The position numbers and the translations under genes are program-made. Shown piece after piece: positions 1 through 9,599 of a stretch of 64,000 nt of DNA; within the stretch, counting starts at the first letter, position 1; each line of letters opens with the position of its first letter. The DNA comes from Epsilonproteobacteria bacterium (ex Lamellibrachia satsuma) (lineage in GTDB: Bacteria > Campylobacterota > Campylobacteria > Campylobacterales > Sulfurovaceae). Location: contig JQIX01000064.1 in NCBI GenBank assembly GCA_003934925.1, positions 1 through 64,000 of the forward strand, written 5' to 3'. Under the pieces are notes generated by a model. It did not search any database, was not told the DNA's origin, and saw only the letters and a program-made list of their open reading frames with translations.

Positions 1-2
1 TT

Positions 3-179
3 AAAGATTTGGAATGTGAACTTCATACACTGGCAATAGCCATGCAGGTCTTTATCTCTATACTTGATGAAATAGCTAAAATTGAAGAAGTAGTCAATAG
101 GAATGAGGATTTAGTGAGTATTATCACTGTGTTGCAGGATGTCACTCAGAAAATGCTTGGGTTTAGGTGCGAAAGTTAA
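3..179 (+). CDS. C-terminal fragment of an unrecognised protein
   Basis: An open frame enters from the left window edge and runs 58 codons to a TAA at 177-179. The visible peptide is rich in Leu, Ile, Glu and Val in a heptad-like pattern and looks alpha-helical. I see no motif that identifies a family. It is followed by a gap and then by tRNA genes on the other strand, so this is the 3' end of its transcription unit. The rest of the gene lies outside the window. Confidence 0.5.
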   Translation, partial: KDLECELHTLAIAMQVFISILDEIAKIEEVVNRNEDLVSIITVLQDVTQKMLGFRCES

Positions 180-244
180 GATTAAAATATTATAAAATTA
201 GATTAATTTTAGGGAAAGCTTTGTTCTTTGATGTTTAAAAATCA

Positions 245-319
245 TGGAGCGGGCGAACGGGATCGAACCGTCGACCCTAACCTTGGCAAGGTTATGCTCT
301 ACCGCTGAGCTACGCCCGC
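245..319 (-). tRNA. tRNA-Gly (GCC anticodon)
   Basis: The reverse complement folds as a tRNA: 7-bp acceptor stem GCGGGCG/CGCCCGC, a D-arm with GCTCAGCGGTAGAGC, anticodon loop CTTGCCAA giving GCC, a T-arm with GGTTCGATCC, and an encoded CCA end at 245-247. It is the last of three tRNA genes on this strand, with short spacers, probably one transcript. Confidence 0.95.
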
Positions 320-346
320 ATATCCATAATGTATAACATTGTTAAA

Positions 347-423
347 TGGAGCGGGAGACGGGACTCGAACCCGCGACCCTCAGCTTGGAAGGCTGACGCT
401 CTAGCCAACTGAGCTACTCCCGC
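347..423 (-). tRNA. tRNA-Gly (TCC anticodon)
   Basis: The reverse complement starts GCGGGAG, pairs with CTCCCGC at the 3' end, has the T-arm GGGTTCGAGTCCC and an anticodon loop CTTCCAA giving TCC. CCA is encoded at 347-349. It lies 27 bp from the GCC isoacceptor, so the two glycine tRNAs are adjacent. Confidence 0.95.
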
Positions 424-444
424 GTAAATTAACAAAAGTTATTG

Positions 445-529
445 TGGTACCGCAGGTCGGATTCGAACCGACACGCCCGAAGGCAGAAGATTTTGAGTCT
501 ACCAAGTCTACCAGTTCCATCACTGCGGC
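445..529 (-). tRNA. tRNA-Leu (CAA anticodon)
   Basis: An 85-nt class II tRNA with a long variable arm, on the reverse complement. The anticodon loop CTCAAAA gives CAA. The T-arm GGTTCGAATCC and an encoded CCA (445-447) are present. The acceptor stem GCCGCAG/CTGCGGT opens with a G-U pair. First gene of the three-tRNA cluster; a TAAAAT box about 35-40 bp upstream on the minus strand (near 565-570) could be its promoter. Confidence 0.94.
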
Positions 530-657
530 ATAAAGTACGTCCTGAAACGTAAAAAGGATTTTACCCCTAGAGAGCTTAAATCAGGTTTAGTAAAGCAGGT
601 AAAGTATAAAAATATGACAATATGACAGTTTTTAATAGCTCACTAAACTTTATACGT

Positions 658-663
658 TATAAT
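658..663 (+). promoter_or_regulatory. -10 box upstream of ftsK
   Basis: TATAAT lies 32 bp before the proposed TTG start of ftsK, in an AT-rich intergenic stretch. No convincing -35 hexamer is seen, which is usual for this phylum. Confidence 0.5.
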
Positions 664-694
664 ATCTTCATTAATTAATATCAAGGTTACGTTT

Positions 695-2938
695 TTGAAA
701 ATTACGATTATCATCACAGCTATACTTTTTATCTATGGTGCCTTTTCAACACTGTTCCATGAAACAGCTTTGGTAGGGAACATCGGAAAGATAGTAGGAG
801 ATATGAATATCCATCTTTTTGGCTATTTCGCTTATGTCAATATCTTTATTCTTTTTTATCCGCTCTATAAACTCTATACCAATGCTTCTGCACGAAAAAA
901 CATTGATTTTTATTTGGGTTGGATACTCTTTTTCATTGGGGCTGTACTGTTTGAATCATTGGTACTTGAGTTTAAAAATGCGGGTTTCGTCGGTACGCAG
1001 ATCGTTGAGTTTTTGCAACCGTTCATCGGAAAAGCAGGACTTTGGCTGCTGTGGCTGATGGTCATGGCACTCTCTTTGGTTTTCATACTTGATGATGATT
1101 TTTCTCCTAAAGACCTGAAGATTAAGGGTTTCAGTTTTGCTCCGTTTAGCAAAATGGCAAGGAAATTTTTTGCTGCCATTACGTCTGTTTTGAAAAAAAT
1201 ATTTACCAACCCGTTCTCTTCTCCTGCTTTGGAAGATGAAATGATGCCTGTACTTGAAGCGGCAGATAAAAAACCAAAGAGAAGACGCACAGTAAAAAAA
1301 AATGTAAGCAAAAAAACTTTACCCAAACCGGAAGAAAAAAAGATCATTGATGCCGGTGAAGAGATAACCGGCCCTCTAGACAATGAAATATTGGAACTTG
1401 AACATGCGTATGAAGAAACACTTATGCCCCATAAGATCTCTTTAAAATCAGGCAATTCTTCAAGTGTTGAGATAGTGGAAGAGTTGGAAGAGAATTCCAA
1501 ACTTCTGAAGCAGATAGAAAAAGGAAAAGTAACAAAGCCAAAGAATTTCAAATTGCCTAAATTGGATTTTTTGCAAAAAGCACCCAAAACTATAAAAAAA
1601 GTCAATGAAGCAGAAATAGACAGAAAGATAAAAGAACTGCTTGCCAAACTGAAGCAATTCAAAGTGGAAGGTGATGTAGTACGTACCTACAGCGGTCCTC
1701 TGGTCACAACATTTGAATTCAAGCCGGCCCCTAATGTAAAAGTGTCAAAAATCCTGGGATTGCAAGATGACCTTGCTATGGCTTTAAGTGCAGAGACGAT
1801 ACGTATACAGGCTCCTATACCCGGACGTGATGTGGTAGGGATAGAGATACCGAATGAAAAGATAGACACGATCTATCTGCGTGAAATTTTAGAGAGTGAT
1901 CTTTTTAAGGAATCCAGTTCTCCATTAACTGTAGCACTGGGAAAAGATATTGTGGGAAATCCGTTCATTACAGATATTAAAAAGCTTCCCCACCTTCTTA
2001 TAGCCGGAACCACAGGTTCTGGTAAATCAGTGGGGATCAATGCCATGATACTTTCGCTTCTTTACAGGAATGACCCTGAGCACCTCAAGTTGATATTGAT
2101 CGATCCCAAGATGTTGGAATTTTCTATCTATAACGACATTCCACATCTGCTTACACCGGTTATCACAGAGCCTAAAAAGGCTATTGCGGCACTTGCCAAT
2201 ATGGTGCATGAAATGGAGCGTCGCTACAAACTGATGGCAGAGAACCGTACCAAGAACATAGACAATTACAATGAAAAAGTTACAAAAGACGGTTCTGCCG
2301 AGCCATTCCCTTTTATTGTCGTTATTATTGATGAACTTGCAGACCTTATGATGAATGGGGGCAAAGAGGTGGAGTATTCTATTGCCAGACTTGCACAGAT
2401 GGCAAGAGCAAGCGGTATTCACCTTATTGTGGCAACACAAAGGCCAAGTGTGGATGTTGTAACAGGACTCATTAAAGCCAACCTTCCTTCTAGACTGAGC
2501 TACAGGGTAGGGCAGCGTATTGACTCCAAAGTGATCCTGGATGCTATGGGTGCCGAGAGTCTGCTTGGACGGGGTGATGCCCTGTTTACACCTCCTGGAG
2601 CAAGCGGACTGGTAAGACTTCATGCACCCTGGAGCACGGAAGAAGAGGTAGAAGAGATCGTAGAGTATCTTAAAGCACAACGAGAACCGGAGTATGACGA
2701 GAGCTACCTGGTTGCAGGCGGCTTGAATAGTTCGGAAGAGAGTGGTGCAGAAGTGGATCTTGATCCGCTTTATGAAGAAGCAAAAACAGTGGTTCTGACT
2801 GACCAGAAGACTTCAATCTCCTATTTGCAGCGTAAGCTTCAAATTGGATATAATAGAGCAGCGAATATTATAGAACAGCTTGAGGCAAAGGCTATATTGA
2901 GCCCGCCTAATGCAAAAGGTAATAGAGAAATCTTATAG
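695..2938 (+). CDS. ftsK: DNA translocase FtsK
   Basis: A septum-bound DNA pump that moves chromosome termini and directs XerCD resolution at division. About four hydrophobic membrane segments lie in residues 1-135, followed by a charged Lys/Glu-rich linker to about 270, then the motor. Walker A GTTGSGKS is at 438-445 and the Walker B segment VVIIDELADL near 545. A C-terminal winged-helix gamma domain is at about 685-747. At 747 aa the linker is short compared with E. coli FtsK, as usual outside the enterics. Translation is proposed from TTG at 695, with AAGG at 683-686 as ribosome site; the first upstream-placed ATG would be 36 codons later and would remove a membrane segment. The next gene follows after 9 bp. 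Confidence 0.95.
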   Translation: MKITIIITAILFIYGAFSTLFHETALVGNIGKIVGDMNIHLFGYFAYVNIFILFYPLYKLYTNASARKNIDFYLGWILFFIGAVLFESLVLEFKNAGFVGTQIVEFLQPFIGKAGLWLLWLMVMALSLVFILDDDFSPKDLKIKGFSFAPFSKMARKFFAAITSVLKKIFTNPFSSPALEDEMMPVLEAADKKPKRRRTVKKNVSKKTLPKPEEKKIIDAGEEITGPLDNEILELEHAYEETLMPHKISLKSGNSSSVEIVEELEENSKLLKQIEKGKVTKPKNFKLPKLDFLQKAPKTIKKVNEAEIDRKIKELLAKLKQFKVEGDVVRTYSGPLVTTFEFKPAPNVKVSKILGLQDDLAMALSAETIRIQAPIPGRDVVGIEIPNEKIDTIYLREILESDLFKESSSPLTVALGKDIVGNPFITDIKKLPHLLIAGTTGSGKSVGINAMILSLLYRNDPEHLKLILIDPKMLEFSIYNDIPHLLTPVITEPKKAIAALANMVHEMERRYKLMAENRTKNIDNYNEKVTKDGSAEPFPFIVVIIDELADLMMNGGKEVEYSIARLAQMARASGIHLIVATQRPSVDVVTGLIKANLPSRLSYRVGQRIDSKVILDAMGAESLLGRGDALFTPPGASGLVRLHAPWSTEEEVEEIVEYLKAQREPEYDESYLVAGGLNSSEESGAEVDLDPLYEEAKTVVLTDQKTSISYLQRKLQIGYNRAANIIEQLEAKAILSPPNAKGNREIL

Positions 2939-2947
2939 GGAGACAGT

Positions 2948-3349
2948 ATGGCATATTTTTCAAAGGCAAAAAAAGGTGATAAGGTTTATGGACTTATCTT
3001 TGGGAAAGGAAAGATAGTTAATGTTTTTCCTGACAGTTTCTATTCTGTCATGGTTGAGTTCGACAATGGTTATGAAGTACCCTATACAGATGAAGGTATA
3101 CCCGGCTGGGGGAATTTTAAGAAGCAGACAATGTTCTATCGAAAGGATGTTGACCTTTCCAATGAGGATTTCTCTCCTGTAGAAAAAGTACTTTCTGCCA
3201 AAAAGGTCATTAAGTGCAGAGAGAAGAACCGATTGGAGGTACGAATGCCTTCAGGGATCTGGAAAAATGTGAAGAAAGCGGATCCTGAATATGTAGAGAA
3301 ACTACTCAAAAAAGAGCAGTATCACCTTTTCAGAAAAAAAGATAAATGA
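2948..3349 (+). CDS. Conserved hypothetical protein, 133 aa
   Basis: Small basic protein with no membrane segment or signal peptide. Residues 8-30 (GDKVYGLIFGKGKIVNVF) resemble the small Tudor/SH3-like strand pattern seen at the C-termini of UvrD-type helicases, which would suggest a nucleic-acid or protein contact role; this is only a resemblance. It starts at ATG 2948, nine bases after ftsK, with GGGAGA as ribosome site, so it is probably co-transcribed with ftsK. A hairpin terminator follows at 3361. Function unknown. Confidence 0.7.
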   Translation: MAYFSKAKKGDKVYGLIFGKGKIVNVFPDSFYSVMVEFDNGYEVPYTDEGIPGWGNFKKQTMFYRKDVDLSNEDFSPVEKVLSAKKVIKCREKNRLEVRMPSGIWKNVKKADPEYVEKLLKKEQYHLFRKKDK

Positions 3350-3360
3350 TCTTGAACAGC

Positions 3361-3390
3361 AGACAGGCAGGTATCAGCCTGTTTGTTTGT
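3361..3390 (+). terminator. Rho-independent terminator after the ftsK unit
   Basis: Inverted repeat ACAGGC (3363-3368) and GCCTGT (3377-3382) with an 8-nt loop, followed by a T-rich tail TTGTTTGT. It closes the ftsK plus 133-aa gene unit before acnB. Confidence 0.7.
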
Positions 3391-3505
3391 AACTATCCGA
3401 TACATCTAGCTTATCTCATCTATTTCCTTCTCTTATTCAAAGCAGCTTAAATATCTAATTCGCTAAAATCTAACCACAAAAATTATAAACTAACAGGAGA
3501 CCACT

Positions 3506-6076
3506 ATGGCCTTAGTAGAAGAATATAAAGCACACACGGAAGAGCGTGCGAAACTTGGCGTACCGCCGTTGGCATTGACGGCTGAGGCGACAGCGGAACT
3601 TGTGGAACTGCTTAAAGCAGAACCTATCGTAGAGAAAGAATATCTACTGGATCTATTGAAGAACAAAGTACCTGCAGGTGTGGATGATGCAGCTTACGTA
3701 AAAGCGGCTTTTCTGAACGCGATCGTTCAGGGCGACGCGAAAAGCAGTGCCATCACTCCATATGAAGCGGTTGAGATCCTTGGTGCTATGCTTGGCGGTT
3801 ACAACATAGGGCCACTGATCGATGCATTGAGAAACCAGGATGTTGCCATTGCTCAGGAAGCGGCAGACCAGCTTAAAAATACTATTTTGGTCTATGGTGA
3901 CTTCGAGACAGTTAAAACACTGATGGATGAAGGCAACGAATTCGCAAAACAGGTGATCGAATCATGGGCAAATGCCGAGTGGTTCACGAACAAACCTGAA
4001 TTGGAAAAAGAGATCACAGTAACTGTATACAAAATCCCTGGTGAGACAAATACAGATGATCTTTCACCTGCTTCTGAAGCATTTACAAGAGCAGATATCC
4101 CTCTTCATGCAAACTCTTTCCTTCAGTCAAGAATGGAAAATCCGCTTGAGACAATGGCAGAGTTAAAGCAAAAAGGCCATCCTTTGGCATATGTCGGTGA
4201 TGTCGTGGGGACAGGATCATCAAGAAAATCAGGTATCAACTCTGTACAGTGGCATATGGGTAGAGATATTCCGGGTGTCCCAAATAAAAGAACAGGCGGA
4301 GTGGTCATCGGTGACATTATCGCTCCGATCTTCTTCAACACAGCAGAAGATTCAGGATGTCTTCCTATTCAGGCACCTGTCGCAAACCTTGAAACGGGTG
4401 ATGTGATCACTGTAAAACCTTTTGACGGTGTGATCGAGAAGAACGGTGAAGTAGTATCTGAATTCAGTCTTGAGCCGAATACACTTCCTGATGAAATGAG
4501 AGCAGGCGGACGTATTCCATTGATCATCGGGAAAGGCCTTACTGCAAAAGCCAGAGAGGCATTGGGTATGGATGCCGGAGAGATCTTCATGACTCCTGCT
4601 CAGCCTGAAGATAATGGCAAGGGTTATACACTTGCACAAAAAATGGTAGGTAAAGCATGTGGTATGGAAGGTGTTAAACCGGGTGTTTATTGTGAGCCTA
4701 TCGCAACAACTGTCGGTTCTCAGGATACAACAGGTCCTATGACAAGAGATGAGATCAAAGAACTGGCAGCACTCAGTTTTGGTGCGGACTTTGTACTACA
4801 GTCCTTCTGTCATACTGCTGCATATCCGAAACCTGCAGATATCAACCTTCAGCACACGCTTCCGAAATTCTGGACAGAGAGAAAAGGTTTCATTCTTAGA
4901 CCGGGTGACGGTGTGATCCACTCATGGTTGAACAGAATGTGTCTTCCCGATACAGTTGGTACGGGTGGAGATTCACATACAAGATTCCCTATCGGTATCT
5001 CGTTCCCGGCAGGTTCAGGCCTCGTTGCGTTCGCAGCAGTAACAGGGATGATGCCTCTTACCATGCCGGAATCGGTACTTGTAAGATTTAAAGGTGAAAT
5101 GCAGCCGGGTATCACACTTAGAGACTTGGTCAATTCTATCCCTTATCAGGCGATCAAAGACGGTCTGTTGACTGTTGAGAAGAAAGGTAAGAAAAATATT
5201 TTTGCAGGACGTGTACTTGAGATCGAAGGACTTGAAGACCTTAAGTGTGAGCAGGCATTTGAGCTTTCTGATGCATCTGCTGAGCGTTCAGCTGCGGCTT
5301 GTACGGTAAAACTTGATAAAGAGCCTATCATCGAGTATCTTAAGTCCAATATCGTACTGATCGAAGAATTGATCGCTCAGGGATATGAAGACAAAGCAAC
5401 ACTTCAGAGACGTGCTGACAAGATGAAAGCATGGATCGCAAATCCGGAACTTCTTGAGGCAGATAAAGACGCAGAGTACGCAGCAGTGATCGAGATCGAC
5501 CTTAATGAGATCAAAGAGCCTATTCTGGCTTGTCCGAACGATCCGGATGATGTTAAGACATTGACAGAGATCCATGAAGCCGGACTGAGAACAGAGATCG
5601 ATGAAGTATTTGTCGGTTCCTGTATGACGAATATCGGTCTGTTTAGAGCGCTTGGTGAAGTACTTAAAGGTGAGGGCCAAGTTCCTACGAAACTTTGGAT
5701 ATGTCCTCCGACAAAAATGGATGAGAAGACGCTTATCGAAGAGGGATACTACTCGATCTTTGGTCAGGCAGGTGCACGAACGGAGATACCTGGATGTTCA
5801 CTCTGTATGGGTAACCAGGCGCAGGTTGCTAAAGGTGCTTATGTCTTCTCAACATCTACAAGAAACTTCGATAACAGACTGGGTAAAGACTCTCAAGTCT
5901 ATCTTGGTTCTGCAGAACTTGCAGCAGTGGTCGCGCTTAAAGGTAAGTTGCCGACAGCAGCAGAATACATGGAGATCGTTCCAAACAAGATCAAACCTGA
6001 GATGACAGACGAAGTCTATAGATATTTGAACTTCAACAAAGTCTCCAAAGAAAATCTTGAAGCGATGGTAGAGTAG
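3506..6076 (+). CDS. acnB: Aconitate hydratase B
   Basis: A bifunctional [4Fe-4S] enzyme that interconverts citrate and isocitrate (and can act on 2-methylisocitrate) in the TCA or reductive TCA cycle. At 856 aa it matches AcnB rather than AcnA: an N-terminal HEAT-like domain (about 1-155), the swivel domain carried early (about 165-380, with [10 protein letters not shown]), and the Fe-S core in the C-terminal half. Cluster cysteines are visible in GSCMTNIG (about 706) and GCSLCMGN (about 764 and 767). ATG at 3506 has AGGAG at 3495-3499. It stands alone, with a strong hairpin after the stop. The coding sequence looks richer in GC than the neighbouring spacers, as expected for a highly expressed gene. 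Confidence 0.97.
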   Translation: MALVEEYKAHTEERAKLGVPPLALTAEATAELVELLKAEPIVEKEYLLDLLKNKVPAGVDDAAYVKAAFLNAIVQGDAKSSAITPYEAVEILGAMLGGYNIGPLIDALRNQDVAIAQEAADQLKNTILVYGDFETVKTLMDEGNEFAKQVIESWANAEWFTNKPELEKEITVTVYKIPGETNTDDLSPASEAFTRADIPLHANSFLQSRMENPLETMAELKQKGHPLAYVGDVVGTGSSRKSGINSVQWHMGRDIPGVPNKRTGGVVIGDIIAPIFFNTAEDSGCLPIQAPVANLETGDVITVKPFDGVIEKNGEVVSEFSLEPNTLPDEMRAGGRIPLIIGKGLTAKAREALGMDAGEIFMTPAQPEDNGKGYTLAQKMVGKACGMEGVKPGVYCEPIATTVGSQDTTGPMTRDEIKELAALSFGADFVLQSFCHTAAYPKPADINLQHTLPKFWTERKGFILRPGDGVIHSWLNRMCLPDTVGTGGDSHTRFPIGISFPAGSGLVAFAAVTGMMPLTMPESVLVRFKGEMQPGITLRDLVNSIPYQAIKDGLLTVEKKGKKNIFAGRVLEIEGLEDLKCEQAFELSDASAERSAAACTVKLDKEPIIEYLKSNIVLIEELIAQGYEDKATLQRRADKMKAWIANPELLEADKDAEYAAVIEIDLNEIKEPILACPNDPDDVKTLTEIHEAGLRTEIDEVFVGSCMTNIGLFRALGEVLKGEGQVPTKLWICPPTKMDEKTLIEEGYYSIFGQAGARTEIPGCSLCMGNQAQVAKGAYVFSTSTRNFDNRLGKDSQVYLGSAELAAVVALKGKLPTAAEYMEIVPNKIKPEMTDEVYRYLNFNKVSKENLEAMVE

Positions 6077-6099
6077 TTTTACTCTCCTGGTTCATCTTC

Positions 6100-6135
6100 C
6101 GGCATACCATTTAGTATGCCGTCACTCCTATTTTT
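6100..6135 (+). terminator. Terminator of acnB
   Basis: Perfect 8-bp stem CGGCATAC (6100-6107) and GTATGCCG (6114-6121) with a 6-nt loop; a T5 tract lies about 10 bp beyond. It sits between the convergent acnB and ygiQ-like genes. Confidence 0.7.
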
Positions 6136-7969
6136 AGTAACTTTTTCTTACTTTTTGTAAATCTTTATACTCTTTATAATTGTGTGCTTTGTCTTTTTGT
6201 TTGGCAGTTTCTTTTGACTTGGTTCTCTTCCTGTGATCTGACTTTTTAAATGTTGACTTTGTGTGATGCTGTTTTTTAAGAGGCTCTTTTTGTGTTACCA
6301 CATCTTTTTGCATCTGTTTCCGCTGAGGATCTTTTTCTACGAACAGAGGTTCTCTTGTCCATGGCTCCATTTCTGTGTAATACATCAGTGCAGAATAGGT
6401 AGAGGGTGTAGGAATAAAGACTTGTACCTGTTCAGGATTGAGATGCAGCTCTTGATTGGCAAACTCTTTTAGATCCTGCATATCTTTTAGATGGCTGCCG
6501 GGATGTGCAGCTATAAGATAGTAGGTGAGGAACTGCTTTTTGCCTGATCTGCGATTAAGTTCGTCAAAGTCAGCTTTAAATCGCATGAGCGTTGCCTTGT
6601 CAGGCTTGTTCATCAGTTTTAGCACTTTATCATCAATGTGTTCGGGTGCAACCTTCATCTGTCCGGATATATGGTGATCTACCAGGGTTTTAAGATACTG
6701 CTTCCCGTGCGTTTTATCTTCCTGTATCAGATCATAGCGTATACCGCTGTTCACAAAGGCTTTTTTGACATGGGGAAGTTTGCGTATTTTGCCTAGAAGC
6801 TCTATCTGGGGTCCATGATTCGGGCGGAGTATGGGACAGACTTGTGAACTGGTACACGGAATGTCCTGGCAGACACCGCTTTTGAGTTTTTTGTCACACT
6901 CAAAACCGTACATATTGGCCGTAGCCCCGCCTACATCGTTAATGATGCCTTTGAAATCTTTATGTTCTTTGAATTTGTCTATCTCATGGACAATGGAATC
7001 TTGAGAGCGGCTTCGGATCGTGCGTCCCTGATGCACAGTGATCGCACAGAAATTGCATTCACCATAACAGCCATGGTGCGTGGTCACAGAGAATTGTATG
7101 GTCTGCAAACCTCTTACTTCGCCTTGAGCTTTGTAGTAGGGGTGCACATCCCTCTCATACCCTATGTTGTAGACATGGTCTATCTCCTCCTGGGTCATAC
7201 TTGGCTGAGGAGGGTTTTGTATGAGATATCTGCTATCATGAAGCTGGCAGAGTCCTTTGGAAATATCCGGTTCATTGTTTGCATAGAAGTGATGAAACAT
7301 AGAGATAAACGCATGTTTGTCCTTTGCACACTCTTCATAAGATGGGAGTTCAAAATAATGCTCTTTTTTCTCCTTGGCTATGTAGCAAATGCCTTTAATG
7401 TCTTCTATTGGTTTTTTGTCCCTGTAGGCATTGGTAAGTTCTACAACCGATTTTTCCGACATTCCGTAAGTCAAAACATCTGCTTTTGCATCAAAAAGTA
7501 TGGAGCGTCTTACCTTGTTCGTCCAGAAGTCATAGTGTGCCACACGACGCAGACTTGCTTCTACTCCACCCAGAACTAAAGGAACGGTATCTTTAAAGTA
7601 TTGTCGTATGAGGTTGGCATATTTCATGACTGCTCTGTCCGGACGTCTGTTGTTTACGGCTCCGGGGGTGAAGTCATCACTTTTTCTAAACTTTTTGGTA
7701 GCCGTATAGTTTGCCACCATACTGTCCACCAAACCGCCGCTGATCCCCCAGTAGAGTAGAGGTTCCCCCAGCCGCGTAATGTCTTTGTCACTATTGATAT
7801 CCGGCTGAGCTATGACCCCCACGCGATACCCGGCATCTACAAGAACTTTACCTATGATCGCAATGCCGTTATAGGGAGTATCTACATAGGTATCTCCACT
7901 TACAAGTATGACATCCAGCTGTTGCCAGCCCAGTTGTTTTAACTCTTTTTGGGTAGTGGGTAAAAACAT
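6134..7969 (-). CDS. ygiQ: YgiQ-family radical SAM protein
   Basis: Member of the YgiQ group of radical SAM enzymes (UPF0313), whose reaction is not established. The cluster-binding CxxxCxxC motif appears as CYGECNFC at about residues 300-307, followed by HQGR typical of the family. An N-terminal Rossmann-like segment (about 15-130) starts with LDVILVSGDTYVD. A second Cys cluster follows near 350-375, and the last 50 residues are very basic, which could help RNA binding. Start ATG has AAGGA just upstream. It lies 44 bp downstream of ybgC on the same strand and may be read from the same transcript, so its expression too may now depend on the inserted element. Confidence 0.92.
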   Translation of the reverse strand: MFLPTTQKELKQLGWQQLDVILVSGDTYVDTPYNGIAIIGKVLVDAGYRVGVIAQPDINSDKDITRLGEPLLYWGISGGLVDSMVANYTATKKFRKSDDFTPGAVNNRRPDRAVMKYANLIRQYFKDTVPLVLGGVEASLRRVAHYDFWTNKVRRSILFDAKADVLTYGMSEKSVVELTNAYRDKKPIEDIKGICYIAKEKKEHYFELPSYEECAKDKHAFISMFHHFYANNEPDISKGLCQLHDSRYLIQNPPQPSMTQEEIDHVYNIGYERDVHPYYKAQGEVRGLQTIQFSVTTHHGCYGECNFCAITVHQGRTIRSRSQDSIVHEIDKFKEHKDFKGIINDVGGATANMYGFECDKKLKSGVCQDIPCTSSQVCPILRPNHGPQIELLGKIRKLPHVKKAFVNSGIRYDLIQEDKTHGKQYLKTLVDHHISGQMKVAPEHIDDKVLKLMNKPDKATLMRFKADFDELNRRSGKKQFLTYYLIAAHPGSHLKDMQDLKEFANQELHLNPEQVQVFIPTPSTYSALMYYTEMEPWTREPLFVEKDPQRKQMQKDVVTQKEPLKKQHHTKSTFKKSDHRKRTKSKETAKQKDKAHNYKEYKDLQKVRKSY

Positions 7970-8013
7970 ATATATCCTTTAGAGGTTCCCTTTAGCAGAT
8001 TATAGCTGATTTG

Positions 8014-8388
8014 TTACCCCATTGTTTTAAAAACCGTTTTAAAATCCTCAGGGATCCTGGCAGGCTTTCCACCCTCAATATAGACCAGTACCACTTCCAT
8101 AGAAAAGAGTTTTCTATTCTCTTTGAAGATCTCTTGCAGTAGTACTATGGAGCTACTTTTGAGGGTAAGTATTTTAGTGGTCACATCCAGCATATCACCC
8201 AAAGTAGAAGTTGCCAAAAAACCTGCTTTAAGATTACGAACTACAAAACCGCTGCTCTCTCCCTGAGAAGGGATCATTCCCTGTTCAAAAAAAATCTCTG
8301 AACGTGCTCTCTCACAAAATTTGATGTAGTTTGTATGGTAAACAATGCCTCCGGCATCTGTATCTTCGTAATAGACCCTTATCTTCAT
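8014..8388 (-). CDS. ybgC: YbgC-type acyl-CoA thioesterase with element-supplied 5' end
   Basis: A hot-dog fold thioesterase, 124 aa. The family signature EDTDAGGIVYHTNY with the catalytic Asp is at residues 8-21. In other bacteria the family hydrolyses short acyl-CoA or acyl-ACP near the Tol-Pal system. The unusual point is its start. Codons 5-8 (GTCTATTACGA, 8366-8376) also occur at 27,340-27,350, where they are preceded by a second ATG with codons for the same MKIR residues spelled differently. The first four codons and ribosome site here therefore probably belong to the integrated element, and the gene was rebuilt by the insertion. The int gene ends 26 bp upstream on the same strand. Confidence 0.9.
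   Translation of the reverse strand: MKIRVYYEDTDAGGIVYHTNYIKFCERARSEIFFEQGMIPSQGESSGFVVRNLKAGFLATSTLGDMLDVTTKILTLKSSSIVLLQEIFKENRKLFSMEVVLVYIEGGKPARIPEDFKTVFKTMG
8366..8376. other. attL core of the integrated element
   Basis: TCGTAATAGAC (plus strand) is identical to 27,340-27,350. Flanking bases match more loosely over a further 15 bp (25-26 bp segment with 5 mismatches), because both copies encode the start of YbgC. The core falls in codons 5-8 of ybgC. Boundaries are inferred from this repeat and from the position of int beside it. Confidence 0.7.
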
Positions 8389-8414
8389 GCTCTAACCCCC
8401 GTATAATCGGCATC

Positions 8415-9599
8415 TTATGAGTCTCCTTTTTTAAAAGTGACCATTTTGGTGCCTATTTCTTCTATTTTCTTAAGCCGTTTTTCGTCACTCTCTTCTATGA
8501 AGTGAGTATATATCTCTAGTGTAATATTTGGATTATCGTGTCCTAGTTGTTTAGAGACATAAACAATATCTACACCGTTACTTATCATTTGACTAGCATA
8601 AGTATGGCGTAGATTATACAGCACTCTCTCTTTTATCCCAGTCTCTTTTAATATTTTTTTAAAATTAACCCCAACTATATCATGTGCGTAAAAAGGTTTT
8701 TTATGAGAGTTGATAAACACATGCTCATAATCTTTTGTATGTTGATATTGATCTCGTAATGCCTCTTCTGCTAACGGCAGCATATCTATCACCCTATATG
8801 ATGCTTCTGTCTTTGGTGGACCATCCTTACCTCTTATACGAGTTTTTGTGATACTAATTCTTTTTCTCTCAAAATCAATGTCATTCCATTGTAAAGCCAC
8901 TGCCTCACCTGGACGAATTCCGCTTCCATACATCAGCAATATGATATTTCTCATGTAGTTGTTTCGATTATACCTATTGGTGTTGTCTAGTATAATCTGC
9001 ATTTCATCTGCTGTAAAAGGATCTGGCTTCTCCTCTTCACTATATTTTAGATCAAACATAACTTTCGGGGCAGTCACTCTATCAAGAGGGTTTTTTTGAA
9101 GAATATCATTTTTAACTCCTTGATCCAAGATTGAATAGAGTATCGAACGGTACTTTTGCACGGAAGACGATTTGTATTTTTCAAGTAGATCGTTTTGCCA
9201 TTTTTCTAGTTCCATAGGCAAGAGAGTATCTATTGCTCTTGATCCAAAATAAGGAGACACATGGTTATTATAGTGTGCTATATTTCGTGATAGAGTATGT
9301 TCCCTAATTTTGGATTTTTTTGCTTTTTTAAGAGTCCAATATACTTCTGCCAAATCATTTAGAGTCCATTCTTTATCTTCATAGGGAGGTGTTACATTGT
9401 CTAGTAGTGAAGCTGCTATTTCAGGAATTAATACTCGTTTTACCTCAATTAGACCATCTTTTGTAGCGGGTACATCTGTATCTCTTCGGATCCTTTTATC
9501 TTTAAAATAAAAATCAAGATACCAACTTTCGTATCTCTGTCTAATGGTAAATTTAATCCCAGAATAATTGTATTTAATCGATTGTTTTTTCTTAGCCAT
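8415..9599 (-). CDS. int: Tyrosine-type site-specific integrase
   Basis: Phage-type integrase of 394 aa expected to recombine the attachment sites at 8,366 and 27,340. An arm-binding type N-terminus (about 1-70) is followed by the core-binding SAM-like domain (about 80-180, ending KYRSILYSILDQGVKN) and the catalytic domain. Visible catalytic elements: Arg in GSGIRPGEAVALQW, Arg in YNLRHTYAS, His in LGHDNPNIT, and the nucleophile Tyr in LEIYTHF. The usual first His of the HxxR box is Tyr here (YNLR). The start overlaps the upstream HTH gene by 8 bp, so traJ, the HTH gene and int form one operon. Only 26 bp separate its stop from ybgC. Confidence 0.93.
   Translation of the reverse strand: MAKKKQSIKYNYSGIKFTIRQRYESWYLDFYFKDKRIRRDTDVPATKDGLIEVKRVLIPEIAASLLDNVTPPYEDKEWTLNDLAEVYWTLKKAKKSKIREHTLSRNIAHYNNHVSPYFGSRAIDTLLPMELEKWQNDLLEKYKSSSVQKYRSILYSILDQGVKNDILQKNPLDRVTAPKVMFDLKYSEEEKPDPFTADEMQIILDNTNRYNRNNYMRNIILLMYGSGIRPGEAVALQWNDIDFERKRISITKTRIRGKDGPPKTEASYRVIDMLPLAEEALRDQYQHTKDYEHVFINSHKKPFYAHDIVGVNFKKILKETGIKERVLYNLRHTYASQMISNGVDIVYVSKQLGHDNPNITLEIYTHFIEESDEKRLKKIEEIGTKMVTFKKGDS

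Noticed and set aside
910-1662. Long minus-strand frame opposite ftsK
   Set aside because: It lies wholly antisense to the clear FtsK linker, is Ser/Phe-rich as expected of a shadow frame, and has no ribosome site.
6962-7579. 205-codon plus-strand frame inside ygiQ
   Set aside because: Antisense to the radical SAM core; hydrophobic composition is the mirror of the real gene and no start signal is present.
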